Shown in pieces: positions 1 through 12,079 of a stretch of DNA of 64,000 bases. The position numbers and the translations under genes were made by a program. The notes beneath the pieces were generated by a model. It saw only the letters and a program-made list of their open reading frames with translations, was not told the origin of the DNA and made no database searches. The first letter of the stretch is position 1. Each line of letters opens with the position of its first letter. Source of the DNA: Mycobacterium gallinarum (lineage in GTDB: Bacteria > Actinomycetota > Actinomycetes > Mycobacteriales > Mycobacteriaceae); NCBI RefSeq assembly GCF_010726765.1, contig NZ_AP022601.1, forward strand, positions 1,302,001 to 1,366,000, written 5' to 3'.

Positions 1-129
1 GAAAGGGTCATCGGACGGCAGCTGCGGCCGAGCACCGCCTACCAGCTCCTCGTGGGGGACGTGCCCGATCCACTCTGCACCAGCTGCTGGCGCGACGCTG
101 CCCAGATCCATCTGGCCATTGTTGCTTAA
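1..129 (+). CDS. 3' end of an unidentified protein (partial)
   Basis: The frame starting at base 1 is open for 42 codons and stops at TAA 127-129. The visible C-terminus is arginine-rich at first and then contains [13 protein letters not shown] do not recognise the family. A stretch of this length can be open by chance in high-GC DNA, so coding status is uncertain. It would be convergent with the NadR gene, whose stop lies 24 bases further on. Confidence 0.3.
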   Translation, partial: ERVIGRQLRPSTAYQLLVGDVPDPLCTSCWRDAAQIHLAIVA

Positions 130-153
130 GAGAGCGTTAAGAAGCCAGCCGAC

Positions 154-846
154 TCACCCTGGGGGGCGTAATGCGGCGAATTCGTCGGTCACCCGGTAGC
201 GGGAATCGGTGAACCGATACAAGGCGGCAGGACGACCGCCGCTGCGGCCCGATCGAGCGGTCGTACCGGTGCGGGTGATGACGTTGCGTCGTTCCAGCAC
301 GCGTTGCAAGTTGGTCGCGTCGACTGGGTGGCCCAGCGCAGCGCTGTAGATGTCGCGCAGTGTCGACACGGCGAATTCAGTTGGCGCCAAGGCGAACCCG
401 ATGTTCGTATACGACAGCTTGGCGACGAGGCGGACGACGGCGTGCTCGACCATCGGGCCGTGGTCGAACGCCATCGGCGGCAGATGGTCGACCGGATGCC
501 ATCGGGTGTCCGGCGGCAGCTCCGGGGTAGCGGGGGAGGGCACCAACCCGAGGAACGTCGACGCGATGGTGCGGGTGCCCGGCACGCGGCTCGGATCGGA
601 GAAAACCGCAAGCTGTTCAAGGTGGGCAACCTCACGCAAGTCGACCTTTTCGGCCAGTTGGCGCCGAACGGAGCTGGTCAGGTCCTCGTCGCTACGCAAG
701 CTGCCGCCCGGCAGGGCCCATTTTCCCGCTTCCGGTTCGAGTGCACGCTGCCACAACAGCACGTGAAGTGCGGGTTTCGGGGAGTCGACAGCTCGAACCT
801 GGAACACGGCGGCCAACACCTCATGCTCGGTGCTACTATGGGGCAT
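154..846 (-). CDS. nadR: Nudix-related NAD biosynthesis repressor (NrtR/NadR type)
   Basis: This 230-residue protein has a Nudix-like N-terminal domain (about residues 8-140, with WALPGGSL) and a C-terminal winged-helix part (about 150-225, with GRSGGRPAALYRF). That layout is typical of the NrtR family of NAD-pathway repressors and corresponds in position to Rv1593c of M. tuberculosis. The region after LPGG lacks a full catalytic Nudix box (GX5EX7REUXEEXGU); LRSDEDLTSSVRRQLAEKV stands in its place. A regulatory rather than hydrolytic role therefore fits. It is transcribed divergently from nadABC, with a palindrome between the two start codons. Regulation of nadABC is inferred from family and context. 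Confidence 0.85.
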   Translation of the reverse strand: MPHSSTEHEVLAAVFQVRAVDSPKPALHVLLWQRALEPEAGKWALPGGSLRSDEDLTSSVRRQLAEKVDLREVAHLEQLAVFSDPSRVPGTRTIASTFLGLVPSPATPELPPDTRWHPVDHLPPMAFDHGPMVEHAVVRLVAKLSYTNIGFALAPTEFAVSTLRDIYSAALGHPVDATNLQRVLERRNVITRTGTTARSGRSGGRPAALYRFTDSRYRVTDEFAALRPPG

Positions 847-869
847 GTTTTCGATTGTAAGTCGAAAAC
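847..869. promoter_or_regulatory. Candidate NadR operator palindrome
   Basis: The 23-bp sequence between nadR and nadA is an imperfect palindrome. The arms GTTTTCGA and TCGAAAAC are exact inverted repeats around a 7-base centre (TTGTAAG). It begins one base after the nadR start codon and ends 24 bases before the nadA ATG, where a repressor could block both promoters. NrtR/NadR regulators bind such palindromes; binding here is inferred. Confidence 0.7.
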
Positions 870-893
870 CTCGAGAAGCCTAAGGAGGCGGCT

Positions 894-1937
894 ATGACGG
901 TTCTGGATCGCATGCCCGCTAACGATCTGGCGGACCACATCGTTGCTGGTCCGAACGGATATTCGGGCGTTGACGGCGATCAGGAGTGGGCCGCCGAGGT
1001 GCGCCGCCTGGCCGATCTGCGCGGTGCGACGCTGCTGGCGCACAACTACCAGCTGCCCGCCATCCAAGACGTCGCGGACCACGTCGGTGACTCGCTGGCG
1101 TTGTCCCGCATCGCCGCCGAAGTTCCCGAGGACACCATCGTGTTCTGCGGTGTGCACTTCATGGCCGAGACCGCGAAGATCCTGTCTCCGGACAAGACCG
1201 TGCTGATACCTGATCAGCGGGCGGGCTGCTCACTGGCCGACTCGATCACCGCCGACGAACTCCGCGAGTGGAAAGCCGAACACCCGGGCGCAGTGGTCGT
1301 GTCATACGTCAACACCACCGCCGCGGTGAAAGCCGAGACCGACATCTGCTGCACCTCGTCGAACGCGGTCGAGGTCGTCGCGTCGATCCCGGAGGACCGG
1401 GAGGTGCTGTTCTGCCCGGACCAGTTCCTCGGCGCCCATGTGCGCCGGGTGACCGGTCGCAAGAACCTTCACGTCTGGGCCGGCGAATGCCATGTGCACG
1501 CAGGGATCAACGGCGACGAACTCGCCGATCAGGCCCGCACCCACCCGGATGCCGAACTCTACGTGCATCCGGAATGTGGTTGCGCCACTTCGGCTCTGTA
1601 TTTGGCAGGCGAAGGTGCGTTCCCCGAGGACAGGGTCAAGATCTTGTCCACCGGCGGAATGCTGGACGCGGCCCGCGAGACCCGGGCGCGCCAGGTGCTG
1701 GTCGCGACCGAGGTCGGGATGCTGCACCAGTTGCGCCGCGCCGCACCGGAAGTCGATTTCCAAGCGGTCAACGACCGGGCGTCGTGCAAGTTCATGAAGA
1801 TGATCACCCCGGCGGCGTTATTACGCTGCCTCGTGGAAGGCAAGGACGAAGTCGACGTCGATCCCGAGACCGCCCGTCTGGCCCGTGCCAGCGTGCTGCG
1901 GATGATCGAGATCGGACAACCCGGCGGCGGCGAGTGA
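894..1937 (+). CDS. nadA: Quinolinate synthase NadA
   Basis: NadA condenses iminoaspartate (from NadB) with dihydroxyacetone phosphate to quinolinate, using an oxygen-sensitive 4Fe-4S cluster. The 347-residue length matches mycobacterial NadA. Visible family segments are [20 protein letters not shown] near residue 48, [14 protein letters not shown] near 83, [10 protein letters not shown] near 198, HPECGC near 225 and ASCKFMKM near 300. The cysteines of the first, PECGC and ASCK segments are the expected cluster ligands. The ATG is preceded by AAGGAGG at 882-888, six bases upstream. It is the first gene of nadABC and its stop overlaps nadB by seven bases. Confidence 0.97.
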   Translation: MTVLDRMPANDLADHIVAGPNGYSGVDGDQEWAAEVRRLADLRGATLLAHNYQLPAIQDVADHVGDSLALSRIAAEVPEDTIVFCGVHFMAETAKILSPDKTVLIPDQRAGCSLADSITADELREWKAEHPGAVVVSYVNTTAAVKAETDICCTSSNAVEVVASIPEDREVLFCPDQFLGAHVRRVTGRKNLHVWAGECHVHAGINGDELADQARTHPDAELYVHPECGCATSALYLAGEGAFPEDRVKILSTGGMLDAARETRARQVLVATEVGMLHQLRRAAPEVDFQAVNDRASCKFMKMITPAALLRCLVEGKDEVDVDPETARLARASVLRMIEIGQPGGGE

Positions 1938-3502
1938 CGCGCCGGGCCGCCTGCGGCGGCTCAGGCCGTCTAGCTGGCTACTGGCAGCAGCGTGCCGATG
2001 TCGTCGTCATCGGCACCGGTGTGGCGGGTCTGTGCGCCGCGCTCGCCGCGCACCGTCGGGGCCAGAAGGTGATGGTACTAAGCAAGGCCGGCGACACCGC
2101 CACGTTCTACGCGCAGGGTGGCATCGCGGTCGTGTTGCCGGAAGTCCTTCGGGAAGAAGGCGATTCGGTCGACGCGCATGTAGCCGACACGTTGGCGGCG
2201 GGGGCCGGTTTGTGTGACCCGGAAGCGGTGCGTTCCATCGTCGCCGATGGCTACCGCGCGGTGCGTGATCTCGTCGAAGACGGTGCGCGCTTCGACGAAG
2301 CGGCACCCGGACAGTGGTCCCTGACGCGTGAGGGTGGTCATTCGCGCAGGCGGATCATCCACGCCGGAGGCGACGCAACCGGTGCGGAAGTGCAGCGTGC
2401 CCTCGACGTCGCCGCCGCTCGGTTGGACATCCGACGCAGCCACGTCGCGCTGGAGATTCTGCACGAAGACGGCGCGGTCACCGGTGTCCTGACGCTCAAC
2501 GACGATGGCCCAGGAATCATTCACACCCGATCGGTGATCTTGGCGACCGGCGGATTGGGGCACCTCTACTCGGCGACCACGAATCCCGACGGTTCCACCG
2601 GTGACGGCGTGGCGCTGGCGATGTGGGCCGGGCTGCCGGTATCCGATCTCGAGTTCATCCAGTTCCACCCGACCATGCTGTTCGACGGGCATGCCGGCGG
2701 GAGACGGCCGCTGATCACCGAGGCGGTTCGTGGTGAAGGGGCGGTCCTTGTCGACTCAAGAGGTCGCTCGGTGACCGAAGGAGTGCACCCGATGGGCGAC
2801 CTTGCGCCGCGCGACATCGTCGCCGCTGCGATCAACGCCCGGATGACCGAGACCGGTGACCCCTGTGTCTACCTCGACGCGCGCGGCATCAAGAGCTTCA
2901 AGAAACGCTTTCCCACGGTCACGGCGGCATGCCGGGATGCTGGTATCGATCCGACGCGTCAAGCCATCCCCGTGGTCCCGGGTGCGCACTACAGCTGCGG
3001 CGGAGTGGTGACCGATGTGCATGGGCGCACCGAACTGGCGGGTCTTTTCGCGGCGGGGGAGGTGGCCCGCACCGGGATGCACGGCGCGAACCGGCTGGCC
3101 TCCAACAGCCTGCTCGAAGGCCTCGTCGTCGGTGGCCGGGCCGGAATGGCCGCAGCCGCACACGCTTCGGACGCCGGGACCACTACCGCGGCAGCGCCTG
3201 AGTCCACGACTCGACGCGCACTGCCGAGGGGCGATCTGCAGCGGGCGATGACGCGGTATGCGGCGGTGGTCCGAGACGATGCCGGCCTGCGTTCGCTGGG
3301 ACATGCCTTGGAGACCGCGACTCCGCGGAAGCTCAACTCGCGCAGGGATTTCGAAGATGTTGCGCTGACATGCACGGCGGGTGCGGTGATGACGGCCGCG
3401 TTGGAGCGCACCGAATCGCGGGGTTGTCACCACCGCGCCGACTATCCGGATGCCGACCCGACGATGGCCCGCAGTCTGGTGCCCGCGGTGGTGTGCGCCT
3501 GA
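1931..3502 (+). CDS. nadB: L-aspartate oxidase NadB
   Basis: This flavoenzyme oxidises L-aspartate to iminoaspartate for NadA. A GTG start at 1931 inside the end of nadA gives 523 residues. The FAD-binding Rossmann motif [15 protein letters not shown] lies near residue 24. Other succinate-dehydrogenase-type landmarks are [74 protein letters not shown] and [20 protein letters not shown]. The frame is open much further upstream, but homology starts just before the FAD motif, so the overlapping GTG is preferred. The stop TGA shares a base with the nadC ATG. Confidence 0.93.
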   Translation, partial: RVTRRAACGGSGRLAGYWQQRADVVVIGTGVAGLCAALAAHRRGQKVMVLSKAGDTATFYAQGGIAVVLPEVLREEGDSVDAHVADTLAAGAGLCDPEAVRSIVADGYRAVRDLVEDGARFDEAAPGQWSLTREGGHSRRRIIHAGGDATGAEVQRALDVAAARLDIRRSHVALEILHEDGAVTGVLTLNDDGPGIIHTRSVILATGGLGHLYSATTNPDGSTGDGVALAMWAGLPVSDLEFIQFHPTMLFDGHAGGRRPLITEAVRGEGAVLVDSRGRSVTEGVHPMGDLAPRDIVAAAINARMTETGDPCVYLDARGIKSFKKRFPTVTAACRDAGIDPTRQAIPVVPGAHYSCGGVVTDVHGRTELAGLFAAGEVARTGMHGANRLASNSLLEGLVVGGRAGMAAAAHASDAGTTTAAAPESTTRRALPRGDLQRAMTRYAAVVRDDAGLRSLGHALETATPRKLNSRRDFEDVALTCTAGAVMTAALERTESRGCHHRADYPDADPTMARSLVPAVVCA

Positions 3503-4368
3503 TGGAACTGACTGCCGATGAACTGACCGAGGCTCGCAAGGTGATCGCCCGCGGACTGGAGGAGGACCTGCGGTACGGCCCGGATGTCACCACGCTGGCG
3601 ACAGTCGGCGCGGATGCCACGACGACCGCGTCTATGGTCGCCAGGCAACCCGGCGTCATCGCCGGTGTGGACATCGCGCTGCTGGTACTCGACGAGGTGA
3701 TCGGTGCAGGCGGGTACGTCGTCAAGCATCGTGTCGACGACGGTGAGCGGCTCGACGCGGGCGGGGTGGTGCTGGCCGTCGAAGCGCCGACGCAGGGCTT
3801 GCTGACCGCCGAGCGGACCACGCTGAACCTGGTGTGTCACCTGTCGGGTATCGCCACCACGACCGCACAGTGGGTGGCCGCCGTCGCGGGTACCGGAGCC
3901 AAGATCCGGGACACCCGCAAAACGTTGCCCGGACTGCGGGCTCTGCAGAAGTACGCGGTCCGAGTCGGCGGCGGTGTGAACCACCGGATGGGGCTGGGCG
4001 ACGCCGCGCTGATCAAGGACAACCACGTCGCGGCCGCAGGCTCGGTGGTGGCCGCGCTGCGTGCCGTACGGGCGGCCGCACCGGATCTGCCATGCGAGGT
4101 GGAGGTCGACTCCCTGGAGCAACTCGACGAGGTGTTCGCCGAGAACCTGGGGGATCAGGCCCTCGTGCTGCTCGACAACTTCCCGGTCTGGCAGACACAG
4201 ATCGCGGTGCAGCGCCGTGATGCGCGCTCTCCTGCAACCGAGCTGGAGTCCTCGGGCGGATTGTCGCTCGATACGGCAGCCGAGTACGCCGGTACCGGCG
4301 TGGACTACCTGGCGGTCGGTGCGCTCACCCACTCGGTGACCGTGCTGGACATCGGGCTGGATCTCTAA
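3502..4368 (+). CDS. nadC: Nicotinate-nucleotide pyrophosphorylase NadC
   Basis: NadC (quinolinate phosphoribosyltransferase) converts quinolinate and PRPP to nicotinate mononucleotide, completing the de novo route to NAD made by this operon. It has 288 residues, the usual size. Signature segments include DTRKTLPGLRALQKYAVRVG, GGVNHRMGLGDAALIKDNH and EVEVDSLEQL, which hold the phosphoribosyl- and quinolinate-binding Arg, Lys and His residues. The ATG overlaps the nadB stop as TGATG, so translation is coupled. The in-frame extension upstream lies inside nadB and was not used. Confidence 0.96.
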   Translation: MELTADELTEARKVIARGLEEDLRYGPDVTTLATVGADATTTASMVARQPGVIAGVDIALLVLDEVIGAGGYVVKHRVDDGERLDAGGVVLAVEAPTQGLLTAERTTLNLVCHLSGIATTTAQWVAAVAGTGAKIRDTRKTLPGLRALQKYAVRVGGGVNHRMGLGDAALIKDNHVAAAGSVVAALRAVRAAAPDLPCEVEVDSLEQLDEVFAENLGDQALVLLDNFPVWQTQIAVQRRDARSPATELESSGGLSLDTAAEYAGTGVDYLAVGALTHSVTVLDIGLDL

Positions 4369-4396
4369 TCAGCACAAGCCATTACGATGGCGCATC

Positions 4397-4876
4397 GTGA
4401 ACGTCGTCTCGCGCCGCCTCGTGGTGCTGACCATCATCAGCCTGGTCGTGGCGGTTGCCGCGCTCGGGGTGGCCGCCTGGTCGCTGTACCGGTCGGACCC
4501 CGCGAACAGGGACTATGACGCGGCACAGGTCGCCGACGCCAAGGCCAGGGCCTGTACGGCGGTCGACGTCGTGCGGCGGGGTGTTTCGCTCAATACCAAC
4601 CTGATGCCGGCGGGCGGGGCGGGTGACGTCACCGGCGCGCAGGCGGTGGCAGCCAACGCGCGGGTCTCGCTGAACGACGGCGGCCAGTACCTGATCGCGC
4701 GGCTGGACCCCGCGACTCCGGAAAATCTGGCCGCCAAGGTCCGCGAGTTCGCCGACAACTTGATGGATATCGGTGCGCACGCGACGGCCGGCGTCACGAA
4801 CGACGATTCCGCGCAGGCGCAGCGACTGAAGGATGCGGACGAGGCGAACACCAGCCTCGAGCAGTTGTGCAAATAG
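4397..4876 (+). CDS. Membrane-anchored protein of unknown function, paralogue of the gene at 7018
   Basis: This 159-residue protein starts at GTG 4397, 28 bases after nadC. Residues 8-30 (about LVVLTIISLVVAVAALGVAA) form one transmembrane segment or uncleaved anchor, followed by a charged linker and a mostly helical outer domain. Two cysteines, in ARACTAVD and at the C-terminus (EQLCK), are also conserved in the paralogue and could pair outside the membrane. Shared blocks are DVTG, AVAANAR, GGQYL and LMDIGAH. I do not know its function. It may be read through from nadC. Confidence 0.8.
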   Translation: MNVVSRRLVVLTIISLVVAVAALGVAAWSLYRSDPANRDYDAAQVADAKARACTAVDVVRRGVSLNTNLMPAGGAGDVTGAQAVAANARVSLNDGGQYLIARLDPATPENLAAKVREFADNLMDIGAHATAGVTNDDSAQAQRLKDADEANTSLEQLCK

Positions 4877-5443
4877 CTATCTGGCGAGCAGTGTGCGCGC
4901 GCCCGCTTTCGCGGCGTCGAGTGCGGCACTGTCACCCGCGATGCGCGAGAGGATGAGCGCCCCTTCGAGCAGCGCGATGACGGCGAGCGCCGTCTCATTG
5001 GCGTCGGCCTCGGCCCAGCCGTCATCGCGCAGTCGGTCCGCGATGGCCATCTGCCACGCGTGAAATGCCCGAGACGATGCTTCACGAACGAGCGGGCTGG
5101 CGTTCACCGATTCGGTCGCGATCGGTTCGATGGGGCAGCCGTCGCGCCGGTCCATCGCCAGCCCCGAGGACATCAGATCGATCCAGCCGTCGACGATGTC
5201 GGACACCGGCAATCCGCTGCTGAGGAACTGCCGCAGTCGCGTCTCGATGTCGGTTCCGGCGGTGTCCACCACGGCGGCGGCCAACTGCTGTTTGCCGTCG
5301 GGAAAGTGGTGGTACAGCGATCCGGCCTTGACGTCAGCGGTCTCCAAGATCTGATTCACGCCGGTTGCGGCATAGCCCTGCCTGCGAAAGAGCATGGCGG
5401 CGGCGTCCACGAGTGCGGTGCGGCTCCGATCGGGGCGGGGCAT
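4877..5443 (-). CDS. TetR family transcriptional regulator (LmrA/YxaF-like C-terminus)
   Basis: This 188-residue regulator has an N-terminal helix-turn-helix (residues about 8-55, AAMLFRRQGYAATGVNQIL followed by ADVKAGSLYHHFPDGK). Its ligand-binding domain contains the segment RRDGCPIEPIATE seen in LmrA/YxaF-type TetR proteins. It is convergent with the gene at 4397 (the stops abut at 4876/4877) and divergent from the alcohol dehydrogenase at 5507. The 63-base gap contains repeated CTTGA half-sites. Auto-repression and control of the dehydrogenase are inferred from this arrangement. Confidence 0.9.
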   Translation of the reverse strand: MPRPDRSRTALVDAAAMLFRRQGYAATGVNQILETADVKAGSLYHHFPDGKQQLAAAVVDTAGTDIETRLRQFLSSGLPVSDIVDGWIDLMSSGLAMDRRDGCPIEPIATESVNASPLVREASSRAFHAWQMAIADRLRDDGWAEADANETALAVIALLEGALILSRIAGDSAALDAAKAGARTLLAR

Positions 5444-5445
5444 CC

Positions 5446-5482
5446 CTTGACTTTACTTGAAAGGTCACTCAAGAATACTTGA
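5446..5482. promoter_or_regulatory. Candidate TetR operator with repeated CTTGA half-sites
   Basis: The divergent promoter region contains CTTGA at 5446-5450, CTTGA at 5456-5460, TCAAG at 5469-5473 and CTTGA at 5478-5482. They can pair as CTTGA-N8-TCAAG or TCAAG-N4-CTTGA. Clustered inverted half-sites next to a TetR gene are a plausible operator. Which pair is used cannot be read from sequence. Confidence 0.45.
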
Positions 5483-5506
5483 ACAGTCGCTAAAGAAGGG
5501 GCGCCG

Positions 5507-6532
5507 ATGCAACAGCTGGTATTCGAGGAGATGGGCGCATACGCCTGGCGCGAAACCGCCGAGCCCGAGATCCAAGCTCCTGAGCAGGCCATAGTTCGCC
5601 CGTCGGTGGTGGCGTGTTGCGACCTCGACGTGGCCGTCGCGCAGGGCAGGCTTCCGATGCCGCCCGGACATGCCATCGGGCACGAGGGTATCGGTGAGGT
5701 CGTCGCCGTGGGGGATGCCGTACAGGGTGTGGCGCCCGGCGACCAGGTTGTGATTCCGTTCCAGATCAGCTGCGGGCAATGCCGCGAATGCCGAAGGGGA
5801 GTGACGGGATCGTGCGGCGCGGTGCCGCTGATGGCCATGTACGGAATGGCGCCGCTCGCCGGGTTCGACGGCGGTGGATTCATGGCCGATCTGGTGCACG
5901 TGCCGTACGCCGACGCAATGCTGGTGCCCATACCGCGCGGGGTGGATCCCATCGGCATCGCGTCGCTTTCGGACAACATCGTCGACGGCTGGCGCGGCGT
6001 CGGTCCCTACCGGGCCGAACTCGACGCGCTCGATGACGGGGATCGACGTGTCCTCGTCGCCGGACGGCAATCCATCGGCCTGTACGCGGCGGGACTCGGC
6101 GTCGCGCTCGGCTACCGCGTCGACTATGTCGACATCGATCCACACCGGCTGGCCGCAGCCGAAAAGCTGGGGGCCACAGTGCATGACATACCGAAACCGG
6201 ACAAATCACTGGGCAGCTACCCGGTCACCGTCCACACCTCTGCCGACCCCGATGTGCTGGCAGCGACGCTACGCGGGACGTGGCCCGATGGCGTGTGTAC
6301 CGACACCGGCATCTACTACCAGGGCGCGGTTGAGATGCCGTTGCTGTCGATGTACACGCGCGGGATCAGGTTCGTCACGGGCCGGGTCAACGCCCGTGCC
6401 GCCATTCCCCAGGTCATCGAACTACTACAGGCGGGGTGCGATGTCACTCCCGCGGTAGACCGCGTGGCGCCGTGGGATGCGGCGGCCGACGTCTGGCCCG
6501 TGATGACGGGCAAGACGGTTTTCATGCGTTAG
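5507..6532 (+). CDS. Zinc-binding medium-chain alcohol dehydrogenase
   Basis: This 341-residue MDR-superfamily protein has the catalytic-domain segment GHAIGHEGIGEVVAVGD near residue 55 and the structural zinc lobe CGQCRECRRGVTGSC near 87-101 with four spaced cysteines. The usual catalytic zinc Cys lies near residue 35 (VACCDLDVA). The Rossmann part is degenerate: it reads RVLVAGRQSIGLYAAGLG where GxGxxG is expected, so cofactor binding may be unusual. A purine-rich AAGAAGGGG precedes the ATG by six bases. It is divergent from the TetR gene at 4877. The substrate is unknown. Confidence 0.85.
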   Translation: MQQLVFEEMGAYAWRETAEPEIQAPEQAIVRPSVVACCDLDVAVAQGRLPMPPGHAIGHEGIGEVVAVGDAVQGVAPGDQVVIPFQISCGQCRECRRGVTGSCGAVPLMAMYGMAPLAGFDGGGFMADLVHVPYADAMLVPIPRGVDPIGIASLSDNIVDGWRGVGPYRAELDALDDGDRRVLVAGRQSIGLYAAGLGVALGYRVDYVDIDPHRLAAAEKLGATVHDIPKPDKSLGSYPVTVHTSADPDVLAATLRGTWPDGVCTDTGIYYQGAVEMPLLSMYTRGIRFVTGRVNARAAIPQVIELLQAGCDVTPAVDRVAPWDAAADVWPVMTGKTVFMR

Positions 6533-6535
6533 CGC

Positions 6536-6949
6536 TCAGGCGATGTCGGCGACGAGGATCGCCATTTTCTTCGCTTGTGCGCGTGCCATGAACGGTAGGT
6601 CCTCGGCTCCTCCGCTACCCGCGGGCAGAATCCGCGGATTGACGATGTGGATCGTGCGCGAGCCGAAGAGCACATCGGCCTCGTTGGCGGCGAGCACATT
6701 CTTGACCCAGTCGGTCTTGCCGTGGCCGAGCGTGATCGCGAGGGTGTTGCCCTTACGGAAGGGGGTGACGACGGTTTCGTAGCTCTTGCCGGACTTGCGG
6801 CCGCGATGCTGGATCTTCGCGACGCCGGGCATGAACCGCGCGATCCGCTTGACCATCGGGTTCATGTATTTGATCTGCAGGCGCTCGAACGTGGGCGGAT
6901 AGACCATGGGGACGCCCGGCGCGTTGTTGGGGTGATCCTTGGCGGACAT
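6536..6949 (-). CDS. Nitroreductase/deazaflavin-dependent (Ddn-like) family protein
   Basis: This protein of about 137 residues resembles the F420-binding split-barrel family (Ddn-like), with KIQHRGRKSGKSYETVVTPF near residue 45 and NVLAANEADVLF further on. Members use F420H2 or bind lipids; a reaction cannot be assigned. An in-frame GTG at 6961 would add four residues. The ATG at 6949 is preferred, but neither start has a clear ribosome site. It occupies the position of Rv1598c in M. tuberculosis and is convergent with the dehydrogenase at 5507. Confidence 0.8.
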   Translation of the reverse strand: MSAKDHPNNAPGVPMVYPPTFERLQIKYMNPMVKRIARFMPGVAKIQHRGRKSGKSYETVVTPFRKGNTLAITLGHGKTDWVKNVLAANEADVLFGSRTIHIVNPRILPAGSGGAEDLPFMARAQAKKMAILVADIA

Positions 6950-7017
6950 GAATCTGGACACTACGTGACGATGAGAATCGAATCGAAGACCCCGAAGCTG
7001 GCGCTACTGTCGGCCGC

Positions 7018-7527
7018 ATGCCTGAGACAGCGGCGTCTGCCAAGAGTTCTATCGTGTCCGTCTTGGCCCTCGTCATCGCGCTCACAGCGGTGGGCCTGGC
7101 CGCCTGGGTATTGATCAAGGAGTCGAAGTCCCAGTCAGCTCAGTCAGGAGAATCGGTTTCCGTCTTCACCGGCGATGCCGCCGACGACCCCAAGGCCACC
7201 ATCTGCGAGGCGTTCAACGTCGTTCGGACCGGTGTCCAGACGAATACCAACCTGCAACCCCCGGGCGGCCCCGAGGACGTCACCGGCTCGATGGCCGTCG
7301 CCGCCAACGCGCGCCTGTCGCTCGTCGAAGGTGGTCAGTACCTGCTGGCTCGTCTGCAGCCGGATACATCGCAGGATCTGACGGACGCCATCCGCACGTT
7401 CGCCAACCAATTGATGGATATCGGGGCGCACTCGATCGCAGGTATCCCGAACTCCGATCCGGCCCAGTCGGCGAGGCTGAAGGAAGCCGACGCGTCCAGC
7501 GCCGAGATCGCCGATCTCTGCAAGTAA
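7018..7527 (+). CDS. Membrane-anchored protein of unknown function, paralogue of the gene at 4397
   Basis: This 169-residue protein has an N-terminal transmembrane segment (about residues 11-30, VSVLALVIALTAVGLAAWVL), a short polar linker and an outer domain aligning end to end with that of the gene at 4397. Shared blocks are NTNL, DVTG, AVAANAR, GGQYLLARL, LMDIGAH and the terminal LCK. Both conserved cysteines are kept (TICEAF and LCK). It lies just before hisD, with a small hairpin between. Function unknown. Confidence 0.8.
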   Translation: MPETAASAKSSIVSVLALVIALTAVGLAAWVLIKESKSQSAQSGESVSVFTGDAADDPKATICEAFNVVRTGVQTNTNLQPPGGPEDVTGSMAVAANARLSLVEGGQYLLARLQPDTSQDLTDAIRTFANQLMDIGAHSIAGIPNSDPAQSARLKEADASSAEIADLCK

Positions 7528-7554
7528 GCACGCCGTCGTGACTCCTGGGGCGAC

Positions 7555-7569
7555 GCTGCGTGGCGCAGC
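7555..7569 (+). terminator. Weak hairpin before hisD
   Basis: GCTGCG (7555-7560), loop TGG, then CGCAGC (7564-7569) forms a perfect six-base-pair stem between the gene at 7018 and hisD. There is no T-run, so it could be a factor-dependent terminator or simply chance. Confidence 0.3.
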
Positions 7570-7605
7570 CGATAACGATTTGGCCTGTTCTGGGACAATG
7601 GCTAC

Positions 7606-10716
<3,111 letters not shown>

Positions 10717-10720
<4 letters not shown>

Positions 10721-11334
10721 CAGCGAGAGTCGTTGTCCTCGACTACGGCTCCGGAAACCTTCGATCGGCTCAGCGCGCGCTGGAGCGGACGGGTGCATCC
10801 GTCGAGGTGACCGCCGATGCCGACGCGGCGATGAACGCCGATGGTCTGGTGGTACCGGGCGTCGGCGCATTCGAGGCCTGCATGACCGGGCTGCGGCAGA
10901 TCGGTGGGGAGAAGATCATCGCCGAACGGGTTGCCCTGGGACGTCCTGTGCTCGGAGTATGCGTCGGGATGCAGATCCTTTTCGCGCGCGGGGTCGAGTT
11001 CGGCGTGGAGAGCACCGGCTGCGGCCAGTGGCCCGGTGCGGTGATCCGGCTGGATGCCCCGGTGATCCCGCACATGGGCTGGAACGTCGTGGACGCGCCT
11101 GCGGGTACCCGCCTGTTCAAGGGCTTGGATCCGGACACCCGGTTCTACTTCGTGCACTCCTATGCCGCGCAGCAATGGGAAGGCAGCCCGGAGGCGAAGT
11201 TGACCTGGGCCACCCACACCGTCCCGTTCCTGGCCGCCGTCGAGGATGGACCGCTATCGGCGACGCAGTTCCACCCGGAGAAGAGTGGCGACGCCGGAGC
11301 TTCGCTTTTGGGCAATTGGGTTGAGGGGCTCTAG
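10717..11334 (+). CDS. hisH: Imidazole glycerol phosphate synthase glutaminase subunit HisH
   Basis: HisH hydrolyses glutamine and channels ammonia to HisF. This class I amidotransferase of 205 residues has the nucleophile elbow [11 protein letters not shown] (Cys near residue 85) and the His-Glu pair in [13 protein letters not shown] near the C-terminus. The start of the chain, [18 protein letters not shown], is characteristic. ATG 10717 overlaps hisB, and hisA follows immediately. Confidence 0.97.
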
Positions 11335-11335
11335 G

Positions 11336-12079
11336 TTGTCGGCCGTGAGATTGATACTGCTTCCCGCCGTTGACGTGGTCGAGGGCCGCGCCGTTCGCCT
11401 CATGCAGGGAAAGGCGGGCAGCGAGACCGAGTATGGCTCGGCGCTCGACGCCGCCATGACCTGGCAGCGTGACGGCGCGGAGTGGATCCACCTGGTCGAC
11501 CTCGACGCCGCGTTCGGTAGGGGCAACAACCGTGAACTGCTCGCCGAGGTGGTCGGACGGCTCGACGTCGCGGTGGAACTGTCGGGGGGGATCCGCGACG
11601 ACGACTCGCTGGAGGCGGCCCTGGCCACCGGATGCGCCCGCGTGAACCTCGGCACCGCCGCGCTGGAGAATCCGCAGTGGTGCGCGAAGGTCGTCGCTCA
11701 GCACGGCGACAAGGTGGCCGTCGGGCTCGACGTGAAGATCTCCGGCGACGACCACCGCTTGCGGGGCCGCGGGTGGGAAACCGACGGCGGCGACCTGTGG
11801 GAGGTGCTGGAACGCCTTGACCGCGAAGGATGTACGCGCTTCGTCGTCACCGACGTGACCAAGGACGGCACGCTGAACGGGCCGAACCTGGAGTTGCTGA
11901 GCAAAGTCACCGATCGCACCAACGCACCGGTGATCGCGTCGGGCGGGGTGTCCAGCCTCGACGATCTGCGGGCGATCGCAACCCTGACCGACCGCGGCGT
12001 GGAAGGCGCGATCGTCGGTAAGGCGCTGTACGCGGGGCGGTTCACGCTTCCCGAGGCGCTCGCGGCGGTGGCACAGTAG
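11336..12079 (+). CDS. hisA: Phosphoribosyl isomerase HisA/PriA
   Basis: This (beta/alpha)8 sugar isomerase acts on ProFAR in histidine synthesis. In mycobacteria, which lack trpF, the same enzyme (PriA) also isomerises phosphoribosyl anthranilate. No trpF is present in this window's trp operon, in keeping with the dual role. Catalytic aspartates lie in [15 protein letters not shown] and [11 protein letters not shown]; phosphate-binding loops are [14 protein letters not shown] and [14 protein letters not shown] chose TTG 11336 because GAGGGG at 11323-11328 is correctly spaced for it. GTG 11345 is the alternative. The long frame upstream lies inside hisH. Confidence 0.93.
   Translation: MSAVRLILLPAVDVVEGRAVRLMQGKAGSETEYGSALDAAMTWQRDGAEWIHLVDLDAAFGRGNNRELLAEVVGRLDVAVELSGGIRDDDSLEAALATGCARVNLGTAALENPQWCAKVVAQHGDKVAVGLDVKISGDDHRLRGRGWETDGGDLWEVLERLDREGCTRFVVTDVTKDGTLNGPNLELLSKVTDRTNAPVIASGGVSSLDDLRAIATLTDRGVEGAIVGKALYAGRFTLPEALAAVAQ

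Noticed and set aside
1268..1930. N-terminal extension of nadB inside nadA
   Set aside because: NadB homology starts after 1931; the upstream part is nadA in another frame.
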